From positions 69,010,956 to 69,070,955 of the forward strand of contig NC_087065.1 in the NCBI RefSeq assembly GCF_963678635.1: a stretch of DNA of 60,000 bases, read 5' to 3'. A program made the position numbers and the translations under genes. This document shows positions 35,381 through 46,085 of the stretch, piece after piece (position 1 is the stretch's first letter; every line of letters begins with the position of its first letter). This DNA is from Symsagittifera roscoffensis. Its lineage: Eukaryota > Xenacoelomorpha > Acoela > Convolutidae. The notes below the pieces were generated by a model. It was not told where the DNA came from. It saw nothing but the letters and a program-made list of their open reading frames with translations, and made no database searches.

Positions 35381-36605
35381 ACTGTTAGTTCTTAAGATTT
35401 TTTGTGGTTAGCTTAACTTGGGGCGTTTATTTCGGGTTGGAGAGAAAAGCATATATCGATTCGTGAGAATGACTTTTACTTTCTCGTGAATAATTCTAAG
35501 TTAAGATAGACTTACCTAATCTTACTTAGGGGTTGTGATTTGTGATCAAGGGTTGGAGAATAGTAAATCAATCCACAAGGTACAGGTATAACTAAAACGC
35601 ATGTAAATCGTTAGATACTATTTTGTGACTTACTAAGTTTAAGTGTTTTAGCCTGGCTCATTTAAGAGGAAGGGGATCAAGTGAAGGATGAGTAACCGAA
35701 GTTCTTCACTGTTTATCCTAATTAGAATGTTTAGCTATTAGAAAAAAAATTCTGTTAATTCTGGTTCTTCAATAAGGGTTGGGTATTGAATTGACGTTTG
35801 AGGTCGTTAGACACTAATAAATATGGGAGGGGGAGAACAAAATTGTTCTATTTGATCCAAGGATAAGCCTTGATGATCAGAAATTTAGATTAATTTTAAT
35901 GTTGATTTAAAGGTCCGAGGAAAGCCTTGATGGTCTGTTATTTTAAATGAAAATAGTTTAAGTAAAAACAAGGATAAGCCTTGATAGTTTTTCGATAATA
36001 GGTTAAGTTAAAAAGGTTAAGTTTTTAGTTTTGATGTTTGTTAGTTTTTGAGATTTGCTGTTATGTTTTAGGTGATGAAGCTGGGATGAAGGAATGATTT
36101 ATGTATACTAACAATTTAAGCTTTAAACTATTTAATTTTTATGGTTTTATATTCAAGAAATAATTTTTTCAAGATGTTTTTAATTAACTCTAGATTTTTC
36201 AAGGAGAAAGACTTGTGTTGTTTTTATCGGTCGTCATTGTATAACTATTAAAAACATCTTCAATATTAAGTTATTGAAGCTGTTTCTTCATAATTTTCTG
36301 TCAGTAAATGAAAATTTAAATTTACTGCTGGAAGTATTCTATATATAAAATTTTGATCTCGTTTTTGTCGTACAATCATGAAATCGATTGGTAGATTTCT
36401 TCTTAGTCGTACGTCATCTCTTGTTCGAAGTCTTCTTCCAATACCGGGTAGTTTTCGTATTGTTCGGAAAATTCGTTCTGATCTATTGAGTCGTACAGAC
36501 ATTTCTACCAAATTTTGTCATCTAACATTTTTTAAAACGTTGTATTTGTCAAAATCTAATCTAATGTTCTGGTTAATGTTTCTAGTCTAAGTTGGTTAAG
36601 GTCTT
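35381..36605 (-). promoter_or_regulatory. Retroelement leader, copy 2
   Basis: Same leader as at 31,621-32,468, with the splice donor at 35,517-35,510 and the three leader motifs at 35,860, 35,917 and 35,971. It continues beyond the duplicated part towards the PBS. There a 81-codon - strand frame rich in Arg (36,511-36,266) and a 70-codon + strand frame on the opposite strand (36,378-36,590) occur; the same pair recurs at 38,924-39,248. I see no family match and take them as non-coding. Confidence 0.6.
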
Positions 36606-36628
36606 GTTTGAGACTTTTCGTTGCGCCA
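36606..36628 (-). promoter_or_regulatory. Primer-binding site, - strand element, TGGCGCAACG type
   Basis: Read on the - strand, TGGCGCAACGAAAAGTCTC starts two bases after the LTR end (CA, then TC). TGG pairs with the CCA end of a tRNA. On the + strand the sequence looks like a tRNA 3' end, but I cannot name the tRNA. The same site recurs at 39,264-39,286; a different version occurs at 47,021 and 54,705. Confidence 0.75.
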
Positions 36629-36630
36629 GA

Positions 36631-37215
36631 TGAGTTTATATGTTTTTTGGTGAGCTCATAGAGTAATTTCAGATAAGGTACACCGTCTTATTTTTGGCCG
36701 GATAGATTCGTGCAACTTCTTAGTCTAATACCAATCTTAATCTTACTCTTAAATCTCCTAGTCTCAATAGATCTAGTGTACACCGGTTTATGCGAGTTAG
36801 TTTTCAGAACGAGAATAACTGTATTCCAAGTTTAATTCAAATTGCTCTGGTGCTGAAACATCAAGTAGTTTCAGCACTTACAAATGAGTGGGTTGTTAGT
36901 TTGATGGAGATCGTATCATGATTTCTGATCGGTTGTGATGAGTGTTTATTTGGTTTATTAGAGAATAGCCATGCTCCAATCTCCTTCTGATGTGGCATGT
37001 TAATTTGATGGAGTATGATTGGTTAGTATTCAATATTTTATAGAGATAAAACATCAGAATAATAACCAATCATAAATTCTAGTTTAGATCTGGTTCCACT
37101 TTCATTAGAAAACCTATAATTTTAGAAAATCTATCAGGGATTAGAAACCTTCCATCCTAAGACTGCCTGAATAAAAATTGAACATTAGTGTACTATTAAC
37201 AGACAAACCAATGAT
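36631..37215 (-). repeat. Retroelement LTR copy (36.6 kb)
   Basis: About 585 bp. On the + strand it starts TGAGTTTATATG next to the PBS. It carries the GTGCTGAAAC/GTTTCAGCAC hairpin and an imperfect 31-bp inverted repeat (TATGATTGGTTA ... TAACCAATCATA) not found in the 10.7-kb copy. At about 37,212 it joins part of gag at the shared word GATAAGTGA instead of flanking host DNA, showing recombination inside the locus. Confidence 0.75.
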
Positions 37216-37990
37216 AAGTGAGATTACATCATTTGTGAATATTGAATTTGCTCTTTGTGAGTTTTGATGTTGTTGCTTATGTTTTATGTATTCTGTAGAA
37301 GCTTGTTTGGTGACTGATTTCTGTTGTGTAGACTCCATATTGTGATGTGAGACTAAATATGCCTTTGAGATAGTGGTCAACAAATTGTTTTTTGTTTTTA
37401 CATCTGGAAATTTTTTTGTCCATGTAAAAAAAAATTTTTCGAAAATAAATTTATGATTAAGTTTTGGCAAAATTGTACCTGTCCACGAGCTTCAGCTTGT
37501 GGATGTATTAAAAATGGGAGTGTTGAATCTTCTAGGTTTTCTTCATTTCGAATCATTCTTGTGTTGTATCACTGTTAGCTTCTAACTTTCAATGTGTCTT
37601 ATTGGTTGATTCCAATTGTACAGACGTATTGGTTTTTTTGTGTATGACTTTTTTGTTCTACGTTTTCCTTTTATTGATGCTGGTGACGTGTTTTCTGAGT
37701 CAGAAAAGTATATTTGATAGTTAATTTGATGGTTTTTGTTTATCGAGTCTTTTAAATTGTAGAAATCTTGTATTGCGCTTGTTTCTGATTCTGAGACTGC
37801 GTTTCTTCGATTTTAAAATCGTTTCCTAATAATTTGTTTTGTCTTTTAGAACTTGTCTTTTTGTTCCTATGTATCCTATTGTTTGCTTATGTGGTGTGAT
37901 TACGAGGTCGTGTCTTTCATCTTTAGTTATACAGTTGTGTAATATAATTGTTTGTCTGTTTGTTTCCTAAATTGTCTCCTGAAATAAGGT
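37216..37990 (-). pseudogene. Gag N-terminal fragment between LTR and leader (first)
   Basis: A piece of Gag corresponding to about 30,740-31,560 of the main copy is joined to the outer edge of the LTR. A 109-codon - strand frame (37,470-37,141) is the longest remnant and crosses the LTR boundary. The capsid and pol genes are absent. Confidence 0.6.
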
Positions 37991-40500
37991 TTAGGATGAT
38001 GGATGCAATACTGGGATTAAAAATTTCTAGTGTTTTAAACTGTTAGTTCTTAAGATTTTTTGTGGTTAGCTTAACTTGGGGCGTTTATTTCGGGTTGGAG
38101 AGAAAAGCATATATCGATTCGTGAGAATGACTTTTACTTTCTCGTGAATAATTCTAAGTTAAGATAGACTTACCTAATCTTACTTAGGGGTTGTGATTTG
38201 TGATCAAGGGTTGGAGAATAGTAAATCAATCCACAAGGTACAGGTATAACTAAAACGCATGTAAATCGTTAGATACTATTTTGTGACTTACTAAGTTTAA
38301 GTGTTTTAGCCTGGCTCATTTAAGAGGAAGGGGATCAAGTGAAGGATGAGTAACCGAAGTTCTTCACTGTTTATCCTAATTAGAATGTTTAGCTATTAGA
38401 AAAAAAATTCTGTTAATTCTGGTTCTTCAATAAGGGTTGGGTATTGAATTGACGTTTGAGGTCGTTAGACACTAATAAATATGGGAGGGGGAGAACAAAA
38501 TTGTTCTATTTGATCCAAGGATAAGCCTTGATGATCAGAAATTTAGATTAATTTTAATGTTGATTTAAAGGTCCGAGGAAAGCCTTGATGGTCTGTTATT
38601 TTAAATGAAAATAGTTTAAGTAAAAACAAGGATAAGCCTTGATAGTTTTTCGATAATAGGTTAAGTTAAAAAGGTTAAGTTTTTAGTTTTGATGTTTGTT
38701 AGTTTTTGAGATTTGCTGTTATGTTTTAGGTGATGAAGCTGGGATGAAGGAATGATTTATGTATACTAACAATTTAAGCTTTAAACTATTTAATTTTTAT
38801 GGTTTTATATTCAAGAAATAATTTTTTCAAGATGTTTTTAATTAACTCTAGATTTTTCAAGGAGAAAGACTTGTGTTGTTTTTATCGGTCGTCATTGTAT
38901 AACTATTAAAAACATCTTCAATATTAAGTTATTGAAGCTGTTTCTTCATAATTTTCTGTCAGTAAATGAAAATTTAAATTTACTGCTGGAAGTATTCTAT
39001 ATATAAAATTTTGATCTCGTTTTTGTCGTACAATCATGAAATCGATTGGTAGATTTCTTCTTAGTCGTACGTCATCTCTTGTTCGAAGTCTTCTTCCAAT
39101 ACCGGGTAGTTTTCGTATTGTTCGGAAAATTCGTTCTGATCTATTGAGTCGTACAGACATTTCTACCAAATTTTGTCATCTAACATTTTTTAAAACGTTG
39201 TATTTGTCAAAATCTAATCTAATGTTCTGGTTAATGTTTCTAGTCTAAGTTGGTTAAGGTCTTGTTTGAGACTTTTCGTTGCGCCAGATGAGTTTATATG
39301 TTTTTTGGTGAGCTCATAGAGTAATTTCAGATAAGGTACACCGTCTTATTTTTGGCCGGATAGATTCGTGCAACTTCTTAGTCTAATACCAATCTTAATC
39401 TTACTCTTAAATCTCCTAGTCTCAATAGATCTAGTGTACACCGGTTTATGCGAGTTAGTTTTCAGAACGAGAATAACTGTATTCCAAGTTTAATTCAAAT
39501 TGCTCTGGTGCTGAAACATCAAGTAGTTTCAGCACTTACAAATGAGTGGGTTGTTAGTTTGATGGAGATCGTATCATGATTTCTGATCGGTTGTGATGAG
39601 TGTTTATTTGGTTTATTAGAGAATAGCCATGCTCCAATCTCCTTCTGATGTGGCATGTTAATTTGATGGAGTATGATTGGTTAGTATTCAATATTTTATA
39701 GAGATAAAACATCAGAATAATAACCAATCATAAATTCTAGTTTAGATCTGGTTCCACTTTCATTAGAAAACCTATAATTTTAGAAAATCTATCAGGGATT
39801 AGAAACCTTCCATCCTAAGACTGCCTGAATAAAAATTGAACATTAGTGTACTATTAACAGACAAACCAATGATAAGTGAGATTACATCATTTGTGAATAT
39901 TGAATTTGCTCTTTGTGAGTTTTGATGTTGTTGCTTATGTTTTATGTATTCTGTAGAAGCTTGTTTGGTGACTGATTTCTGTTGTGTAGACTCCATATTG
40001 TGATGTGAGACTAAATATGCCTTTGAGATAGTGGTCAACAAATTGTTTTTTGTTTTTACATCTGGAAATTTTTTTGTCCATGTAAAAAAAAATTTTTTCG
40101 AAAATAAATTTATGATTAAGTTTTGGCAAAACTGTACCTGTCCACGAGCTTCAGCTTGTGGATGTATTAAAAATGGGAGTGTTGAATCTTCTAGGTTTTC
40201 TTCATTTCGAATCATTCTTGTGTTGTATCACTGTTAGCTTCTAACTTTCAATGTGTCTTATTGGTTGATTCCAATTGTACAGACGTATTGGTTTGTTTGT
40301 GTATGACTTTTTTGTTCTACGTTTTCCTTTTATTGATGCTGGTGACGTGTTTTCTGAGTCAAAAAAGTATATTTGATAGTTAATTTGATGGTTTTTGTTT
40401 ATCAAGTTTTTAAATTGTGGAAATCTTGTATTGCGCTTGTTTCTGATTCTGAGACTGCGTTTCTTCGATTTTAAAATCGTTTGCTAATAATTTGTTTTGT
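37843..40500. repeat. Tandem duplication of 2,658 bp, copy 2
   Basis: Second copy of the 35,185-37,842 block. It contains a leader with splice donor (38,175-38,168), PBS (39,264-39,286), LTR (39,289-39,873) and a gag fragment. Confidence 0.93.
39264..39873 (-). repeat. PBS and LTR copy (39.3 kb)
   Basis: PBS at 39,264-39,286 (same type as 36,606) and LTR at 39,289-39,873, exact counterparts of the 36.6-kb copy inside the 2,658-bp duplication. Confidence 0.75.
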
Positions 40501-40672
40501 TTGTTAATAATTTTTTTTCTGAGTGTTTGTCTTTTTGTTCTTATGTATCCTATTCTTTGTCTGTGTGGTGTGATTACGAGGTCGTATCTTTCGTCGTTAA
40601 ATAAACAGTTTTGTAATATAATTGTTTGTTGGTTTGTTTGTTTGTTTGTTTCCTAAATTGTCTCTTGACATA
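39874..40672 (-). pseudogene. Gag N-terminal fragment before element P1
   Basis: Duplicate of 37,216-37,990. Here the - strand frame is open for 138 codons (40,215-39,799) starting MIRNEENLEDS. Near its 5' end the (GTTT)n tract lies at about 40,624-40,651. The fragment is cut by the insertion of P1 after AGGT at 40,673-40,676. Confidence 0.6.
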
Positions 40673-40676
40673 AGGT

Positions 40677-41215
40677 TGAGGTAGAGACCTGTTTTAGTTT
40701 ATGTAAGTTATATGAATTTCTTTCTGTATGAAACCTGCCATCCTAAGACTGCCTGAATAAAAATTGAACATTAGTGTAATATTAACAGACAAACAAATGA
40801 TAAGTGAGATTACATCATTTGTGAATATTGAATTTGCTCTTTGTGAGTTTTGATTTTGTTGCATATGTTTTATGTATTCTGTAGAAACGTGTTTGGTGAC
40901 TGATTTCCGTTGTGTAGACTCCATTTTGTGATGTGAGACTAAATATGCTTTTGAGATAGTGGACAAGAAATTGTTTTTTGTTTTTACATCTGGAAATTTT
41001 TTTGTGCATGGACTATCTCCTTTTTCGAATAAGTTTATAATTAAATTTTGGCAAAGTTGTACCTGTCCTCGAGCTTCAGCTTGTGGATGTATTAAAAGTG
41101 GGAGTGTTGAATCTTTTAGGTTTTCATCATTTCGAATCATTTTGGTGTTGTATCACTGTTAGCGTGTAACTTTACAACTATTCTTTTCTTTACTATACAT
41201 TTCACAACTTCAACA
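40677..41215 (+). repeat. P1 5' LTR, chimeric (contains - strand element fragment)
   Basis: The first 55 bp (TGAGGTAGAGACC...) and last 50 bp (...CACAACTTCAACA) match the ends of the 211-bp 3' LTR. Between them about 435 bp (40,731-41,168) comes from the - strand element: LTR edge plus gag N-terminus, open on the - strand for 148 codons (41,140-40,694). About 110 bp of normal LTR is replaced. The same chimera is in P2, so it predates the segmental duplication. Confidence 0.8.
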
Positions 41216-42205
41216 TGGCGCAGCCCGCGGAACAAAAAAGAGGGGGAAAAATCCGCTTAATATACTATCATTTTGGGACGCACGGACGCCAAAACCACCA
41301 ATCTACTGGGAGGAATGGATCATAAAGTTCCACTGGAGTGTGATAGCGAAAAATGACATTGACCCTGATGATTTTTATTTTGCGCGTACGTTAAATGCTG
41401 CGGCCATTGCAGCATTACCAGAAGACGTAAAGGGGAAAAATCGTATCAAGGCGGAGAAGAAATTGAAGTCTAACCTATATCTATTTATTGGAGACGAAGC
41501 GCAAACAAATTCAAAGCCCGAAAACCGGCGGTAAATGTTAAAACGGAAAGGTACCAACAGGTATTAGACGAAATGCAAGATGTCTTCAAACGCGAGCGAA
41601 ATGTGACACATGAGAGGGGACTTTTCAATGGAAAAAAAAGCAGAGGGAGAATGAAAGGTTTGAGAAATTCCACGCGGAATTAAGCGCCCTTGCGGGTAGG
41701 TGTGATTTTGCTAAATGTTTGTGATTTTATTATGAACATGCGGGAATCTGATTGCCAAACAGAATTGTCACGGTCAACAAAGTTACCAGAGGAGGTTTAA
41801 AGGATAGCACTGTCGTATGAAAGAGGTGAAGGCGCATATAAATCCTACACCGGAAAACCGGCCTCGTCCGCGCCGCCGATAACCATAAAACAGGAGCCAG
41901 TTAATAATATCAGAAGGAGACAGGGCTATTTCAGAGGTCGAGCACGCGGGGGACGCGGAAGATATACCCAACGATCAAGCTGTGGGGGCGGCGGAAATAA
42001 CCGTAGGTGTTTTAATTGTGATGCGCCGAATTTTACTCCCGATCATATTGCGAGTTGTCCTGCAAAAGGAGCAACATGTAATGCGTGCCGAAAATTGGGG
42101 CATTTTGAACGCACAAGCAGGGGAGTTAGAAGAGGTACTAACCAGTGGAGAGGACGAGGACCAGTGGAGATGGGTGAATCAGCAGGGAAGCGGGGAGAGT
42201 GAATC
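41215..42205 (+). pseudogene. P1 gag (capsid and zinc knuckles), frameshifted
   Basis: Gag seems to start at the ATG formed by the LTR/PBS junction; after 12 codons the frame changes in the AGGGGGAAAAAT run. The matrix/capsid part is readable up to 41,534 (TPKPPIYWEEWIIKF and IAALPEDVKGKNR), then in other frames to about 41,700. Nucleocapsid follows at 41,900-42,170: an Arg/Gly-rich stretch (RGRARGGRGR), a first knuckle Cys-x2-Cys-x8-His-x3-Cys (CFNCDAPNFTPDHIASC), and a second Cys-x2-Cys-x4-His with Ser in place of the last Cys (CNACRKLGHFERTS). The double knuckle with a long first loop is known from Mag-type gypsy elements. Non-functional. Confidence 0.75.
41216..41233 (+). promoter_or_regulatory. 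P1 primer-binding site
   Basis: TGGCGCAGCCCGCGGAAC starts directly after the LTR. The TGG pairs with a tRNA CCA end. In P2 the site differs by one base (CCAGCGG). The last LTR base plus TG of the PBS form an ATG that starts a MAQPAEQKRGGK frame. Confidence 0.75.
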
Positions 42206-42289
42206 CATGACGTCAGGATCCGATGACTACATCGTGATGTCGATCAAGAAAAAGAACGTGATGGAACAGGAGCCAGAGTCCAGGTTGAG

Positions 42290-43063
42290 GTGTCGGGAAA
42301 GAAGATGCGGCTGTGGGGGGAAAGCGGATGTCCAGTGACAATTTTTAGCATGACGGACCTGAAAGCAACATTAGGTAAAACTAATATTCAGTTACAACCA
42401 TCTCAAGATGAGTTCTTGGACTACAAAAACAAGCGAATACACATACTTGGGAAAGAAGCGGTGACGATGGCGTTGAATGGCTGGGCAGCTCCAGCGCAAG
42501 TGTCAGTAATATCAGAAAATCATCAGTCAATCCTTGGTCGCAATCTGATGGGTATCCTAGGCCTGGAGTTGGTGCAAATAAAGAAAGTGATGAGAATCAC
42601 GGGGGAAGGGAGCAGCCAGGAAGAGGAGGAATATGATGAATTACAAACATATTTCTGTAAGTTGTACCCAAATATATTTACCAGAATAAGGAAAATCCGA
42701 AAAGCTTAAATAAGAGCCGAATTAATTGAAAATCTAAAGCCGATACAACAGAAAGGGCGTCGGGTGCCTATCAGTCTACAGGATAAAGTAGACAAAGAAA
42801 TTGACCGGTTATTGAAAGATGGTCATATCATTAAATTACAAGAATGTTCGGATAAGTACTTTGTCTCCCCTATAGTAATCACAGTAAAAAAAGATGGTAG
42901 TATAAAATTGACATTGGAATCAAGAGAACTGAACAAGCAGGTACACAAGAATAAGTACCAAATGCCAAACTTTGACGAACTAGTAGACGGGATAAGTCAA
43001 ATAATTGCAGAACAAAAAGCGGGGGATGTATATTTTACAACATTGGATTTCACGCTATCTTAA
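42290..43063 (+). pseudogene. P1 protease and RT N-terminus, ending in a deletion
   Basis: One frame with a single stop (TAA at 42,707-42,709) encodes an aspartic protease with LWGESGCPVTIF at the active site, Glu replacing the catalytic Asp, and the late motif LGRNLMGILGLEL. The RT follows from 42,710 (RVPISLQDKVDKEIDRLLK, YFVSPIVITVKKDGSIK, YQMPNFDELV) up to motif A (YFTTLDF, first catalytic Asp). The sequence then jumps at about 43,050 to RNase H, so the palm motifs including YxDD and the RT thumb are missing. P2 has the same jump. The protease change is private to P1. Confidence 0.85.
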
Positions 43064-43345
43064 TCCGGCCGAAAAAAAGTATTCTACAAACAAATTAGAA
43101 TTACTAGCGGTAGTGTGGGCTACGGAACATTTTTGAAACTATATCATTGGACGTTACTTTACAGTTAAATCAGATCACAAGGCGTTGCTTACACTATTAA
43201 ATTCTTCCCCAAAAGGAAATAAAACATTCTTTAGTCAGTTAACTTGATGGTACGCTCGCTTAGTACCGTATGATTTCAAAGTTGAACATCGACAGGGGTC
43301 GAAAGGTGGAACGGAAGACTATTTGTCTCGGTTTCTATCTGCAGC
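43053..43345 (+). pseudogene. P1 RNase H remnant
   Basis: Starts at the deletion joint with RYLNPAEKKYSTNKLELLAVVWATEHF, here named by its ends (RYLNPAEKK, LLAVVW). It then shifts frame and continues with VKSDHKALLTLLNSS and a C-terminal segment (DFKVEHRQGSKGGT). TGA at 43,243-43,245 interrupts it; P2 has CGA there. Confidence 0.75.
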
Positions 43346-44075
43346 GACGCCCGAGACAAGTCATTACGATGAAAGTTTTACAGGAGCGAAAATAAAAATG
43401 ATAAACGATGCATTGAAACCTAAGGACCAGTTAAAGCCTGGCGGTCAAAAAGTGAATCAAATTAGAACAAATCCGACGGTAGAGGGCGGACGGTCATGTT
43501 TCTACTCAGAGAGAAAAGTTGTGTTCAATGAAATTAAAAGAAAAACAGAACATGCAAATATTAACCGTGAGCACACGCGCTCACTAGAGGGCGTAGTTAC
43601 ATGTAACCGACGGTTAGCCAATCAGAATCAAGATATTTGCATACCGGCGGAAATATGCAAATTCCGAAGCAAGAAATCAGACGTTGTTCTCAGTACGTAA
43701 AATCAAGTTGTTATCTTAAAGAAAAAATTACGAAAAATAGGTCATCTATAAATTCAACCGAGAAAAGCGATCCGAAAACACCTTCCGCTATTGTTCATAC
43801 TTCCACTCATTCCGGAAGTGTAAATTTCAATCTAGTTTTAAATAGAGTTAACCAGCCGCCGAGTTTAAGGTCTGATTCTGATATAGAAGTAATACCGCCA
43901 GATGAAAATATTCCGAAAACGTCTAATTCGAAAAAAATTTTAAATCCGTTATTTCAATCTCCCATCAGTTCTCCGGATTATCTTATCCCCTTGTGCAAAG
44001 TGATAAATGGATTTATTCAATTTTGCCTACTGATAGTCGAGTAGTTAAAAAATTGATTATCTTGAAATTCTGAAT
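43346..44075 (+). other. P1 spacer between RNase H and integrase
   Basis: About 700 bp with open segments (43,323-43,700 and 43,637-44,044) encoding Lys/Ser/Asn-rich, probably disordered protein (for example DALKPKDQLKPGGQKVNQ and SGSVNFNLVLNRVNQPPS). Gypsy elements usually have a short linker here. It is present and similar in P2. No family is recognised. Confidence 0.5.
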
Positions 44076-45240
44076 TTGAAGTTAGTTGAAGCCAACTTGG
44101 AAAAGAACTCGATATTGAAAACAACCCAGGACGCAATCCGAGACAAGGACCCACGGACCAAGGACATTATTACTAGATTGGGGCATTTTACGCTCAACAT
44201 TTCAACGATTTTGCAGTGCGCGAAAACTGCTTGTGGATGGATGGCCGGCTGGCCATACCGAAGGATATGCCGTCAGCAGTGTTAAACCGATTGCATCACA
44301 TCCACCATGGCCGGGTCAAAATGTTCGCGGCGCCGAAGGACGTCTGGATACCGCTCAAGAACCATGCGGCCACAGCCAAATTTTGTAAAAGCTGCCTAGA
44401 AGCAGGTAAAAATTATAAACCGGACATTCCAAAAAATGATATGGGGGACACATATGTACCCTGGAACCTAATGATCTGGTTCAATTAGATATCGGGGCCC
44501 GGTAAATTATGTAGGTTCTAGTAGCAGTAGATACGTTTTCAAATTGGCCGTCGGCTTATGTCTGTTCCAATAACAAGTCTAAAAATGTGTTAAAAAATTC
44601 CTAAGGAAATACATAAATACATATGGGCACCCAAGGAAATTACATATGGATCAGGCAACTGGGTTCTTCTCGAATGAGATACAAAACTTCTGTAATTATG
44701 AGGGCATTGAACTTATAAAATCTCCGGTTAAGGACCACCGCGCTACGGGGATGTTCGAAAGAACAATTTGCACGATAAAAAAACTACGTTCTTACATATC
44801 TCCAGGAAAATAAGAACTATCAATTTGGATTGATGATATCCGGTGCCCTGAGCGCTTTACGATTAGTGCCGCCTTCTAAAACTAAGCTAACGCCATTTGA
44901 GGCCTATCATGGAAGAGAAGCAAATACGGCCCTTCGAAATTTGACAAAAAAGCCATCATTGAAAAACCTTAATTGGAAAAATGTCATTAACCAGAAATTA
45001 TCTCGATTGGGAGAAACGTAGCAATCTCATGTACGCCCCGGAAAACCGCAAAACACCAAGGGTTTTGGATGAGAACGACCTGATTGAAACAGACGTGGAC
45101 CCTAAGGTCAAAGAGGTGGACAAGGCACATGAGTTGCCTGAAAGCGACACAAAACCAGTACCACGACGGTATATCAGAAGACCGGGAAAACTGACCCAAT
45201 GGGACCAAGAAGGTATAAACTTTTACCATTAAAAATTGGA
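44076..45240 (+). pseudogene. P1 integrase, frameshifted, DD35E visible
   Basis: The zinc-binding domain is readable in two frames (44,076-44,285 and 44,216-44,488) as LHHIHHG ... CKSC, an HHCC arrangement; a one-base loss in a T run near 44,190 splits it. In the core the first Asp is at about 44,487 (VQLDI), the second at 44,649 (HMDQATGFFSNE) and Glu at 44,757 (GMFERTICTIKK). The last two are in one frame with exactly 35 residues between. The C-terminal part follows at 44,830-45,232 with several stops. The motifs are complete, but the frame breaks make it inactive. Confidence 0.85.
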
Positions 45241-45870
45241 AAAATGACAAATTACACGGTGCAAAGGGAAAAAGGATCGTTACTAAGGCGAAGTGGTGTT
45301 TCATTTAGATCGGCGGCTGAAGAATGCTGAATTGAGAAGGGGACCGACGCTAACATCCCGGGTCCAAGCAAGCCTACGGAGCAAAAGAGCAAAGCGGAAA
45401 AATCGAAAGGAGACCAATTAGAAATGGAACGAGCGTGAAAAACCTGTGAGAACCGAAAAGCGAAGAAAAATCGAATAGTCGAGAGCAGCGAAGACGAAAG
45501 CGACGAAGAGGAGGAGAGCGAATAGGCAGTCGTGGGGCGCGAGGGCGAACCCGAGAAAACTGCAGCGAGCGGGACGAACGAACCGTCGGGAATGGATAAA
45601 GAAAAAACACCGAAAACCGTCGGTATTAAAAAAGAAGCTGAGTGAGGAGGCAACGCGCAGATCGACGCGACAACGGAGAGGAGTCAACAAAATGAGTGGA
45701 GTGATGATTCACCGGATCGAACAAACATGAGAGAAAACCTTAGGAAGAGGTTTGGCAAGCATGCCAAAAAACTCTAGTTGAAGCTAAAACTGTTCAATAA
45801 AACTATAGCGAAAGTTATGAGTTGATAAATTTTCCATCGACGATCTTAAATTTATTTGTGGTTGCTCGAA
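45241..45870 (+). other. P1 3' internal region
   Basis: A relatively GC-rich stretch before the 3' LTR. Short + strand frames encode a Lys/Glu/Ser-rich tail (SSEDESDEEEESE near 45,490-45,525). The opposite strand has Ser/Phe-rich open frames (45,653-45,252), which look like reverse images of the charged coding sequence. AATAAA occurs near 45,796. Confidence 0.45.
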
Positions 45871-46081
45871 TGAGATAGGGCCCAGTTTGAGTTTATGTAA
45901 GTTATATGAGTTTGTTTCTTTCTGTCTGAGGACCTGCAGTCGTGACCTTGCGATCTCTATCGTCCGGTACGAGCTAAAGCAGAAAGCTGCAGTAAGATTT
46001 AGATTTGATGCCTAACAGTTGCTTTACAATTAAAGTTAAACAATTATTCTTTTCTTTACTATACATTTCACAATTTCAACA
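45871..46081 (+). repeat. P1 3' LTR (211 bp)
   Basis: Runs from TGAGATAGGGCC to CACAATTTCAACA and is followed by the target duplication AGGT. Its ends match the ends of the chimeric 5' LTR, which confirms the LTR limits. Confidence 0.88.
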
Positions 46082-46085
46082 AGGT

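Larger units (their letters stand above)
35185..37842. repeat. Tandem duplication of 2,658 bp, copy 1
   Basis: A block of 5' gag, leader, PBS, LTR and a gag fragment is repeated directly to the right at an offset of exactly 2,658 bp with nearly no differences, so it is recent. Confidence 0.93.
40677..46081 (+). mobile_element. LTR retrotransposon P1 (Mag-like Ty3/gypsy), + strand, internally deleted
   Basis: Bounded by TGAG...AACA LTR ends and 4-bp target duplications AGGT (40,673-40,676 and 46,082-46,085). In order: a chimeric 5' LTR, PBS, gag with zinc knuckles, protease and RT start, RNase H, a long spacer, and integrase with DD35E. The core of RT is deleted and most genes have stops, so it cannot move by itself. 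A second copy, P2, shares the deletion and the insertion site. Confidence 0.88.

Noticed and set aside
36378-36590. 70-codon + strand frame seen in four copies (36,378, 39,036, 46,770, 54,454)
   Set aside because: Conserved only because the leader block is duplicated; changes between copies do not look synonymous, and there is no known domain.
45252-45690. Ser/Phe-rich - strand frames at the 3' end of P1 (and 52,949-53,421 in P2)
   Set aside because: Reverse images of a Glu/Lys/Arg-rich coding strand; no start or domain support.
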